From Bacteroidaceae bacterium (lineage in GTDB: Bacteria > Bacteroidota > Bacteroidia > Bacteroidales > Bacteroidaceae), in contig JABUUA010000036.1 in the NCBI GenBank assembly GCA_021443405.1, positions 46,229 to 52,557 on the forward strand: a stretch of DNA of 6,329 bases, read 5' to 3'. Each line of letters opens with the position of its first letter. Position 1 is the stretch's first letter. The notes under the pieces are model-generated. The model ran no database searches, was not told where the DNA came from, and saw only the letters and a program-made list of their open reading frames with translations. Below, one piece after another: positions 1-5,848 of this stretch. Position numbers and translations under genes: made by a program.

Positions 1-1067
1 CCTGCAATCTTGGCAAACTCGCGCTCGCGGCTGTCCGCTTCATTGAGTAAATGCTGTGGCGTGGGCGAACCATTGCCATACCAACCTGTGGTTGAGTTAT
101 ACCATATCATCGGCTTGATGCCGCGGTCACATGCGTACTGCACCAGCTGTTCGATATTGCCGCCGCGCATCTGGTCCCACTCCGCGTCCACCAACGTGTA
201 AGGCCAGTGCATATCGACGGCAAGGTCAACGTACTCCTTCAGTATGGAGTACTCTTGCGAACCGTGGTTATAAGCCCAGTAAATCCAACTGCTGACGCCG
301 GGCTGAATCCAGCTCGTGTCGGCCAGTTTGCACGGTTCGGCCACGTCGGTCACCAGCGTGGATTCCACCACGTCGGCCAATGTCCCCGTGATGACCACGT
401 GCCAAGCCGAGTGCCAGTCGGCGGTGGCCATGGGCTCGTCGCCGATGAGTTGCACGGAATAGACGTTGCGGTCGTCCTTGTTCGACAGCGTGGTGCCGCA
501 GTTGAATGCGGGCGAATAGGAGTCGGTGATGAGAGCGTAGGTGCCCGTCGTCAGTTCAAAGAGGGCAGGATAGGCCCAGTTCGTGTCGTCGGCGCGCTCG
601 GGCGAAACCCCACCGGGACAGAGCGGGAAGAAGTTTTCGTAACCAGCCCCCGTGTAGCGCGACGTCCAGCGTAGGGCCGAAGCAGGGCAGTGGTAGCGTG
701 TGTTGTCGGCGGTAAACACCTCGCCGGGCTTGGCCGCCAGCTCGTAACGGAAAGCATATCCGTCGCGGTAGCGTCGCATCACGAGGGTCAACTCGTCGCC
801 TTGTGCGTTGGTGAGCGTATAGCGCTGTTCCGTGCCACGATTGGTGCAGTGGTGTCGCTTGCCCAGCAACATCTGGTAGTCCTCCTTTATCTTACGGGCC
901 TTTCCGGCGGTCTTGACGGTGGCGTTGCCGTCCCACGAGCGCAGATTCGTGGTGATGCCGAAGTCGGCGGGACTCATCAACTGGGTGTCGCCGACCAGCA
1001 CTGTCTGTGCCTTTGCGCCGGTGGCGGTAAGGAGCAGCATAGCTGCAAGGAGAAAGTTTGTTTTCAT
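1..1067 (-). CDS. Glycoside hydrolase family 97 (SusB-like), secreted, 3' end cut by window edge
   Basis: The minus strand is open from an ATG at 1067 to the window edge, giving 355 codons with no stop. Residues 1-20 form a signal peptide: Lys3, a hydrophobic run FLLAAMLLLTATG, then AKA before Gln21, so export to the periplasm is expected. The next ~230 residues fit the GH97 N-terminal beta-sandwich, including RRYRDGYAFRYEL (98-110). The start of the catalytic barrel follows: PGVSSWIYW (256-264), YVDLAVDMHWPYTLVDAEWD (279-298) and IKPMIWYNS (317-325). These match the GH97 barrel pattern as I know it. GH97 members are alpha-glucosidases or alpha-galactosidases of Bacteroidota, usually about 640-740 residues. 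The window ends just before the barrel strand that carries the catalytic carboxylate in the retaining branch, so mechanism and substrate cannot be read. The start is supported by the signal peptide and by a -7 box about 20 bases upstream. The N-terminal domain is divergent, so the family call rests mainly on the barrel motifs. Confidence 0.82.
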   Translation of the reverse strand, partial: MKTNFLLAAMLLLTATGAKAQTVLVGDTQLMSPADFGITTNLRSWDGNATVKTAGKARKIKEDYQMLLGKRHHCTNRGTEQRYTLTNAQGDELTLVMRRYRDGYAFRYELAAKPGEVFTADNTRYHCPASALRWTSRYTGAGYENFFPLCPGGVSPERADDTNWAYPALFELTTGTYALITDSYSPAFNCGTTLSNKDDRNVYSVQLIGDEPMATADWHSAWHVVITGTLADVVESTLVTDVAEPCKLADTSWIQPGVSSWIYWAYNHGSQEYSILKEYVDLAVDMHWPYTLVDAEWDQMRGGNIEQLVQYACDRGIKPMIWYNSTTGWYGNGSPTPQHLLNEADSREREFAKIA

Positions 1068-1085
1068 CGTTAGCGTGGTTTATTT

Positions 1086-1097
1086 GCACAAAGATAG
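1086..1097 (-). promoter_or_regulatory. Bacteroidota-type promoter (-7 box) for the GH97 gene
   Basis: Read on the minus strand this is CTATCTTTGTGC, which contains TATCTTTG (1096 to 1089), a match to the Bacteroidota -7 consensus TAnnTTTG used by the primary sigma factor. A start site near 1084-1082 would leave a leader of only about 16 bases before the ATG at 1067. I see no convincing -33 TTTG about 19-21 bases upstream, only an A/T-rich stretch. The start site is inferred. Confidence 0.6.
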
Positions 1098-1118
1098 TGA
1101 AATATTCGTTAAAAATGG

Positions 1119-1130
1119 CTATCTTTGTGC
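1119..1130 (+). promoter_or_regulatory. Bacteroidota-type promoter (-7 box) for slyD-aroC
   Basis: CTATCTTTGTGC contains TATCTTTG at 1120-1127, matching the TAnnTTTG -7 consensus. It is base-for-base the same 12-mer as the divergent GH97 promoter. Transcription would start near 1131-1134, giving a leader of about 80 bases before the slyD ATG. No clear -33 element is visible. Confidence 0.6.
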
Positions 1131-1213
1131 GTTAAATGTAGGGCGACGGGCAGAAAAGCGGTCCAGCTCGCCCGCACAAAGAACGTGCGACATCAATAAA
1201 TAACAACCAAAAT
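1131..1213 (+). promoter_or_regulatory. Probable 5' leader of slyD with weak hairpins
   Basis: If transcription starts just after the -7 box, this stretch is untranslated leader. It contains GGGCGA (1141-1146) pairing with TCGCCC (1168-1173), then CGCAC (1173-1177) pairing with GTGCG (1185-1189) around a 7-base loop. The last ~20 bases are A-rich and lack a Shine-Dalgarno sequence, as is common in Bacteroidota. The hairpins are short and share a base, so a regulatory role is only a possibility. I do not recognise a riboswitch class. Confidence 0.25.
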
Positions 1214-1789
1214 ATGGAAATCAGTAACAAATACATTACCGTTGCCTACGAGCTCTTCGCCGATTTCGACGGCAAGCACGAAATGGTGGAGAAGGCCACG
1301 GAAGCGCATCCTTTCCAGTTCATCAGCGGCATGGGACTGACCCTCGACGACTTCGAGGCGCACATTGTTCCTTTGCAAAAGGGCGAGAAGTTCGATTTCA
1401 CCCTCGTTCCCGAGCTGGCCTATGGCCCTCGTTTCGAGGAGGCGGTGCAGGCTTTGCCCCGCAACGTCTTTGAAATCGACGGAAAACTCAACACCGATTA
1501 TATATATGAAGGGGCCGTCGTGCCCTTGAACAATGCCGAGGGCGAGCGCTTCAACGGCACCATCGTGGAGATTACCGACACGACGATAACCGTTGACCTC
1601 AACCATCCTCTCGCCGGACACACCCTGCAGTTTGTGGGCGTGGTGACCGAGAACCGCGAGGCAACAAACGCCGAAATAGAGCAGATGGCCAAGATGTTGG
1701 CTGGAGAATGTGGCTGCGGCGGCGGTTGTGGCGACTGCGGCGGCGATTGCGGCGGCGGTTGTTCGGGCGGTTGCGGCGGTTGTAAGTAA
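1214..1789 (+). CDS. slyD: FKBP-type peptidyl-prolyl cis-trans isomerase, SlyD-like, with Cys/Gly-rich metal-binding-type tail
   Basis: A 191-residue cytoplasmic protein of the SlyD branch of FKBPs, which catalyse prolyl cis-trans isomerisation and act as folding chaperones. The FKBP core is split by the insert-in-flap chaperone domain. Residues 1-70 form the first FKBP half, with the family signature ending in ELAYG (67-71). About 72-128 is the flap insert, beginning near EEAVQALPRNVF. The core then resumes with DLNHPLAGHTLQF (128-140). Residues 166-191 form a low-complexity tail with eight cysteines (166, 168, 172, 175, 179, 183, 187, 190), glycines and two aspartates, but no histidine. E. 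coli SlyD has a His- and Cys-rich tail that binds Ni and other metals, so metal binding here is inferred by analogy. The ATG follows an A-rich leader with no Shine-Dalgarno sequence. The stop lies 7 bases before aroC, so the two genes are probably co-transcribed. Confidence 0.9.
   Translation: MEISNKYITVAYELFADFDGKHEMVEKATEAHPFQFISGMGLTLDDFEAHIVPLQKGEKFDFTLVPELAYGPRFEEAVQALPRNVFEIDGKLNTDYIYEGAVVPLNNAEGERFNGTIVEITDTTITVDLNHPLAGHTLQFVGVVTENREATNAEIEQMAKMLAGECGCGGGCGDCGGDCGGGCSGGCGGCK
1709..1786 (+). repeat. slyD: Low-complexity GGC/TGC-type repeat encoding the SlyD Cys/Gly tail
   Basis: The last 26 codons of slyD are built almost wholly from glycine (GGC, GGT) and cysteine (TGC, TGT) codons, giving short imperfect GGCGG-type repeats. 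Cysteines are spaced 2, 4, 3, 4, 4, 4 and 3 residues apart. Such DNA could change length by slippage. The tract is also open in the aroC frame, where it would read as Ala/Val-rich. Confidence 0.7.
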
Positions 1790-1796
1790 CCCTGGA

Positions 1797-2873
1797 ATGA
1801 ACACGTTCGGAACCTTATTCCGCCTCACGACCTTCGGCGAGAGTCACGGACCGGCCGTAGGAGGCGTGGTGGATGGCATGCCGGCTGGCATCGAACTGGA
1901 CGAGGACTTCATCCAGCAGCAACTGGATCGTCGCCGTCCCGGGCAGAGCCGTCTGACCACGGCCCGCAAGGAGGCCGACCGCGTGGAGTGGCTCAGCGGT
2001 GTGTTCGAGGGCAAGACCACGGGTCAGCCCATAGGTTTCTTGGTGCGCAACACCAATCAGCACTCGTCGGACTACGAGAACCTGCGCAACGTTTTCCGCC
2101 CCAGCCATGCCGATTTCACCTACGAACAGAAGTTCGGTCTGCGCGACCACCGAGGCGGCGGTCGCAGTTCGGCGCGCGAAACGGTCAGTCGTGTCGTGGG
2201 CGGCGCCCTGGCGATGCTGGCCCTTCGTCAGCTCGGCATCAGCGTGACGGCCTATACCCAGCAGGTGGGCGACATCGTGTTGCCCGGCACGTATGCCGAT
2301 TACGACCTCTCCCTCGCCGAGCAAAACGCCGTCCGTTGTCCCGACGCGGCGACGGCGGAGCGCATGGCCGACCTCATCTGGAAAGTGAAGGGCGAGGGCG
2401 ACACCATAGGAGGTGTGATTGCCTGCGTGGTGAAAGGTTGCCCCGTAGGACTGGGCGCGCCCGCCTTCGGCAAGTTGCATGCCTCGCTGGGTGCGGCTAT
2501 GCTGAGCATCAACGCCGTGAAGGGTTTTGAATACGGACTGGGTTTCGCCGGTGCCGCACAGCGTGGTAGTGAGCAGAACGATGTGTTCGTGCCCGACGGT
2601 CGCGGCGGCATCACCACCCGAACGAACCGAAGCGGTGGCATTCAGGGCGGCATCTCCAACGGTCAGGATATCTATTTCCGCGTCGCTTTCAAGCCTGTCG
2701 CCACGCTGCTCATGGAACAGGAGACGGTGACACAGGACGGTCAGCCCACGCTGTTGAAGGCGCGAGGTCGGCACGACGCCTGCGTGTTGCCGCGTGCCGT
2801 GCCCGTGGTGGAGGCTATGGCGGCCATGACCTTGCTCGACCATTATCTGCTGAACAAGACGGTTCGCCTCTGA
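1797..2873 (+). CDS. aroC: Chorismate synthase
   Basis: A 358-residue enzyme that converts 5-enolpyruvylshikimate 3-phosphate to chorismate and phosphate, using reduced FMN. This is the last step of the shikimate pathway and feeds Phe, Tyr, Trp and folate. The family signatures are all present: FGESHG near the N-terminus (13-18), with the conserved His17; RPSHADFTYEQKFG (101-114), with the second catalytic-type His104; GGGRSSARETVSRV (120-133); and RHDACVLPRAVP (325-336). Length is normal for the family. The frame extends 29 codons upstream into the slyD repeat. However, family members begin MNTFGTLFRLTTFGESHG or similar, and the upstream part is an Ala/Val run from out-of-frame repeat DNA, so the ATG at 1797 is chosen. 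It lies 7 bases after the slyD stop, with no promoter between. No strong terminator follows. Confidence 0.97.
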   Translation: MNTFGTLFRLTTFGESHGPAVGGVVDGMPAGIELDEDFIQQQLDRRRPGQSRLTTARKEADRVEWLSGVFEGKTTGQPIGFLVRNTNQHSSDYENLRNVFRPSHADFTYEQKFGLRDHRGGGRSSARETVSRVVGGALAMLALRQLGISVTAYTQQVGDIVLPGTYADYDLSLAEQNAVRCPDAATAERMADLIWKVKGEGDTIGGVIACVVKGCPVGLGAPAFGKLHASLGAAMLSINAVKGFEYGLGFAGAAQRGSEQNDVFVPDGRGGITTRTNRSGGIQGGISNGQDIYFRVAFKPVATLLMEQETVTQDGQPTLLKARGRHDACVLPRAVPVVEAMAAMTLLDHYLLNKTVRL

Positions 2874-3002
2874 GCGTCGGCCTCATTGATGGATGAACCG
2901 TTTATGCGTCTCAAGATGAAAGCGTTCGGATGTGCAGTTAGCGGTCCGCGGTCTCCCTTGCAGATTTTCTCCGTTGCGTTTCAGCAGTTCGTAATTTTTT
3001 TG

Positions 3003-3013
3003 TACCTTTGTGC
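3003..3013 (+). promoter_or_regulatory. Bacteroidota-type promoter (-7 box) for lysS-gpsA
   Basis: TACCTTTG (3003-3010) matches the TAnnTTTG -7 consensus and is followed by TGC, as in the other two promoters of the window. A start near 3014-3017 gives a leader of about 20 A/T-rich bases before the ATG at 3037. A GTTT at 2978-2981 lies about 20 bases upstream and is at best a weak -33 element. The rest of the 163-base gap after aroC shows nothing else I can support. Confidence 0.65.
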
Positions 3014-3036
3014 CGTATTAGCTAAATAAAATAAGA

Positions 3037-4809
3037 ATGAATATATTGGAACTGAGCGAACAAGAAATCGTTCGCCGCAATAATCTCCAGCAGATGCGTG
3101 ACCTGGGAATTGACCCTTATCCCGCAGCCGAATACCCGACCAATGCTTTTTCCACCGACATCATAAGCGCGTTCGTTGACCTCCCCATTGTCGGCAAGGA
3201 CGAGGAAGGCAACGATGTCCGTGAGGCCGCAACGCCCGAGAACAGTCGGTGCGTGGCCATCGCCGGCCGAATGATGGGCCGTCGTATAATGGGTAAGGCT
3301 GGTTTTGCCGAACTGCAGGACTCGAAGGGCCGCATCCAGGTGTATGTGCAGCGCGACGCCATCTGTCCCGACGAGAATAAAGACCTCTACAATGTGGTGT
3401 TCAAGAAGTGCCTCGACTTGGGCGACTTCATCGGCGTGAAAGGTTATGTGTTCCGCACCAAAACGGGAGAAATCAGCGTTCACGCCCAGGAACTGACCGT
3501 GCTGGCCAAGAGTCTGAAGCCCCTTCCCATTGTAAAAGAGAAGGACGGCCAGACGTTCGACTCGTTTGACGACCCCGAACTGCGCTACCGCCAACGTTAC
3601 GTGGACTTGATTGTCAACGAAGGCGTGAAGGAAACCTTCCTCAAGCGGAGCGTGATATTGCGCACCATGCGTGCTTTCTTCGACCGACACGGCTACACAG
3701 AAGTGGAGACGCCCACCCTGCAGGCTATTGCCGGCGGTGCAACGGCGCGCCCCTTCATCACCCATTTCAATGCGCTCAACATTCCTATGTATATGCGCAT
3801 CGCCACCGAGCTCTACTTGAAGCGACTGATTGTAGGCGGTTTCGAGGGCGTGTACGAAATAGGAAAGAACTTCCGCAACGAGGGAATGGACAAGAACCAT
3901 AACCCCGAGTTCACGTGCATGGAACTGTATGTCAGCTATAAGGACTATAACTGGATGATGTCGTTCACCGAGCAATTGCTGGAGGAAATCTGCATCGCGG
4001 TGAATGGCAAGCCCGAGACCGAGATCGACGGCAAGGTCATCAGCTTCAAGGCGCCCTTCCGTCGCTTGCCCATCCTCGACGCCATCAAGGAGAAGACGGG
4101 TTACGACCTGAACGGCATGAGCGAGGAAGAAATGCGCGACGTCGCCAAGAAGTTGGGCATCGAGGTGGATGAGACGATGGGCAAGGGCAAACTTATCGAC
4201 GAAATCTTCGGCGAGACTTGCGAAGGAACCTTCATTCAGCCCACTTTCATCACCGATTATCCCGTGGAGATGTCGCCCCTGACCAAGATGCACCGCTCAA
4301 AGCCGGGCCTCACCGAGCGCTTTGAACTGATGGTCAACGGCAAGGAACTGGCCAACGCTTACAGTGAGCTCAACGACCCCATCGACCAGGAAGAGCGCTT
4401 CATCGACCAGATGAAACTGGCCGACAAGGGCGACGACGAGGCCATGATTATCGACCACGACTTCTTGCGCGCCCTGCAGTATGGCATGCCTCCTACCAGT
4501 GGCATCGGCATCGGCATCGACCGTTTGGCCATGCTGATGACGGGTAAACCCTTCATTCAGGAAGTATTGTTCTTCCCGCAGATGAAGCCGGAAGTGAAAG
4601 CGCCCCGCGACAAGGACGAACTGTTCCTTGAGAAAGGCATCCCGGCCGACCTTATCCCCGTGCTGCGCAAGGCAGGTTACAATTTGGTGTCCACCTTGAA
4701 GGATGCCAACCCTGCCAAGATACAGCAGCAGATTATTGAGATTGTCAAGAAGTATAAACTCGCTATTGATAAACCCAGTCAGGACCAAATCGCAACGTGG
4801 ACTGCATAG
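3037..4809 (+). CDS. lysS: Lysine--tRNA ligase (class II LysRS) with C-terminal extension
   Basis: A 590-residue cytoplasmic enzyme that attaches lysine to tRNA-Lys using ATP. An N-terminal helix region (1-70) precedes the OB-fold anticodon-binding domain (about 73-157, starting VAIAGRMMGRR). The class II catalytic core follows. Motif 1 lies around HGYTEVETPTLQ (218-229) and is followed by GGATARPFITHFNAL (233-247). Motif 2 is FRNEGMDKNHNPEFTCMELY (279-298). Motif 3 is GIGIGIDRLAML (489-500). In E. coli LysS (about 505 residues) the protein ends shortly after the segment equivalent to VLFFPQMKPE (510-519). Here about 70 further residues follow, containing GIPADLIPVLRKAGYNLVST (534-553), which resembles a small helix-hairpin-helix module. 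I recall similar extensions in Bacteroidota LysRS. The ATG lies about 25 bases after the -7 box with no Shine-Dalgarno sequence. The 3' end overlaps gpsA by 13 bases, so the two are very likely co-transcribed. Confidence 0.97.
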   Translation: MNILELSEQEIVRRNNLQQMRDLGIDPYPAAEYPTNAFSTDIISAFVDLPIVGKDEEGNDVREAATPENSRCVAIAGRMMGRRIMGKAGFAELQDSKGRIQVYVQRDAICPDENKDLYNVVFKKCLDLGDFIGVKGYVFRTKTGEISVHAQELTVLAKSLKPLPIVKEKDGQTFDSFDDPELRYRQRYVDLIVNEGVKETFLKRSVILRTMRAFFDRHGYTEVETPTLQAIAGGATARPFITHFNALNIPMYMRIATELYLKRLIVGGFEGVYEIGKNFRNEGMDKNHNPEFTCMELYVSYKDYNWMMSFTEQLLEEICIAVNGKPETEIDGKVISFKAPFRRLPILDAIKEKTGYDLNGMSEEEMRDVAKKLGIEVDETMGKGKLIDEIFGETCEGTFIQPTFITDYPVEMSPLTKMHRSKPGLTERFELMVNGKELANAYSELNDPIDQEERFIDQMKLADKGDDEAMIIDHDFLRALQYGMPPTSGIGIGIDRLAMLMTGKPFIQEVLFFPQMKPEVKAPRDKDELFLEKGIPADLIPVLRKAGYNLVSTLKDANPAKIQQQIIEIVKKYKLAIDKPSQDQIATWTA

Positions 4810-5792
4810 GAAAAATCGCAATCATGGGCGGCGGTAGCTGGGCGACAGCCATCGCCAAGATACTGCTCGAGAGCACCGACGAGATTTGGTGGTACATGCG
4901 GCGCGACGATCGCATAGAAGAATTCAAGCGTCTCAGCCACAATCCTGCCTATCTTACCAGCGTGCACTTCGACGTGCACCGCATCCACTTCTCCAGCGAT
5001 ATTAACGAAGTGGTGTCCAACTGCCAGACGCTTATCTTTGTCACGCCGTCGCCTTACCTGAAGGGTCACCTCAAAAAACTGAAGGTGCGCCTGCGTGATA
5101 AGTTCATCCTCACGGCCATCAAGGGCATTGTGCCCGACGAGAACCTCGTCTGCTCGGAATATTTCCACCAAGTTTACGGCGTACCAGACGAAAATCTGGC
5201 GGTGTTGGGAGGCCCGAGCCACGCTGAGGAGGTGGCGTTGGGCCGGTTGACGTATCTGACCGTGGGCTGTGCCGACCCAGTGAAAGCCGAGGCTTTCGCC
5301 GACCTTATTGCCAGCGACTACATCAAGACCAAGACGAGCGACGACGTGCTGGGTATTGAATACGCTTCGGTGCTGAAGAACGTGTACGCCATTGCCGCGG
5401 GCATCTGCAACGGACTGAAGTATGGCGACAACTTCCAGGCCGTGCTCATGACCAATGCCTCGCAGGAGATGGAACGCTTCTGCAACGCTGTGCACCCTAT
5501 CGACCGCAATATCATTGACTCGGTGTATATGGGCGACTTGCTCGTCACGGGCTATTCCAACTTCTCGCGTAACCGCGTGTTCGGTACGATGATAGGCAAG
5601 GGCTACTCGGTGAAGAGCGCCCAGTTCGAGATGGAGATGATAGCCGAGGGCTACTTTGGAACCAAGTGTATGAAGGACATCAACCGCCACATGCACGTGA
5701 ACATGCCTATTCTCGATGCCGTATATAATATATTGTACGAGCGCATCGCGCCCACGATAGAAATCAAATTACTAACGGATTCGTTCAGATAA
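4797..5792 (+). CDS. gpsA: Glycerol-3-phosphate dehydrogenase [NAD(P)+]
   Basis: A 331-residue cytoplasmic enzyme that reduces dihydroxyacetone phosphate to sn-glycerol 3-phosphate with NAD(P)H, supplying the phospholipid backbone. The N-terminal Rossmann fold opens with KIAIMGGGSWATAIAK (6-21), the family dinucleotide-binding motif. Other conserved points are LTAIKG with Lys109; GGPSHAEEVA (138-147); the likely catalytic VLKNVYAIAAG with Lys194 and Asn195; MGDLLVT with Asp251; and SRNR (257-260), whose Arg-Asn pair corresponds to the substrate-binding pair of the family. The start is a GTG at 4797: the frame is closed by a stop at 4770-4772 with no ATG between. The first internal ATG (4824, residue 10) would delete the first Rossmann strand. 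AGGA at 4781-4784 may help initiation. The stop codon runs directly into a strong hairpin. Confidence 0.96.
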   Translation: MDCIGKIAIMGGGSWATAIAKILLESTDEIWWYMRRDDRIEEFKRLSHNPAYLTSVHFDVHRIHFSSDINEVVSNCQTLIFVTPSPYLKGHLKKLKVRLRDKFILTAIKGIVPDENLVCSEYFHQVYGVPDENLAVLGGPSHAEEVALGRLTYLTVGCADPVKAEAFADLIASDYIKTKTSDDVLGIEYASVLKNVYAIAAGICNGLKYGDNFQAVLMTNASQEMERFCNAVHPIDRNIIDSVYMGDLLVTGYSNFSRNRVFGTMIGKGYSVKSAQFEMEMIAEGYFGTKCMKDINRHMHVNMPILDAVYNILYERIAPTIEIKLLTDSFR

Positions 5793-5832
5793 ACCGCAAG
5801 GGGCCTGGGAATTTCCCAGGCCCCTTGCGGTT
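5792..5832. terminator. Strong, near-perfect hairpin between convergent genes; probable bidirectional terminator
   Basis: Left arm 5792-5811 and right arm 5813-5832 are exact 20-base reverse complements around a single central T. In RNA this would be about 19 pairs with a 3-base loop. The stem is GC-rich (GGGGCCTGGG core). It begins at the last base of the gpsA stop codon and ends 16 bases before the stop codon of the convergent DUF4293 gene. The U-run after the stem is short on both strands (GGTTATCC on plus, GGTTTATC on minus), so it is not a textbook intrinsic terminator. Its position still argues strongly for two-way 3'-end formation. Confidence 0.85.
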
Positions 5833-5848
5833 ATCCTCGTGGAACATC

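Larger units (their letters stand above)
1086..1130. repeat. Perfect 12-bp inverted repeat formed by two divergent -7 boxes
   Basis: GCACAAAGATAG (1086-1097) and CTATCTTTGTGC (1119-1130) are exact reverse complements separated by 21 A/T-rich bases. Each arm contains a -7 box pointing outward. The symmetry may simply come from two copies of a favoured promoter word. It could also bind a dimeric regulator. The sequence alone does not decide. Confidence 0.75.

Noticed and set aside
207..1073. Plus-strand open frames at 207-674 and 690-1073
   Set aside because: They are antisense to the GH97 reading frame, which has a signal peptide, a promoter and family motifs. The plus-strand translations look like nothing.
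1136..1141. ATG-TAG start-stop mini-frame in the slyD leader
   Set aside because: It sits within a few bases of the inferred transcription start with no room for ribosome binding, so it is probably chance.
1174..1184. Third copy of GCACAAAG (CTTTGTGC on the minus strand) as another minus-strand promoter
   Set aside because: The bases before TTTG on the minus strand are GTTC, which lack the TA of the -7 box, and it lies within the slyD leader.
1193..1828. Minus-strand open frame with an Ala/Thr-rich stretch opposite slyD
   Set aside because: The Ala/Thr run is the reverse reading of the Gly/Cys repeat, and the rest mirrors slyD. It is not a gene.
1815..2843. Minus-strand open frame (342 codons) opposite aroC
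   Set aside because: Antisense to a clear chorismate synthase, His/Gly/Arg/Ala-rich, with no domain or initiation signal. A shadow frame.
2859..2901. Inverted repeat ACGGTTC / GAACCGT around the aroC stop codon as a terminator
   Set aside because: Only 7 pairs with a 29-base loop, and only TTTAT after it. It is too weak to call.
3022..4293. Long minus-strand open frame (423 codons) opposite lysS
   Set aside because: It lies wholly antisense to an unmistakable LysRS, and its His/Val/Leu/Gly-rich translation matches no family I know. It is the codon-bias shadow of a GC-rich gene.
4779..5696. Minus-strand open frame (305 codons) opposite gpsA
   Set aside because: Antisense to a well-supported GpsA, with no recognisable motif. 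A shadow frame.
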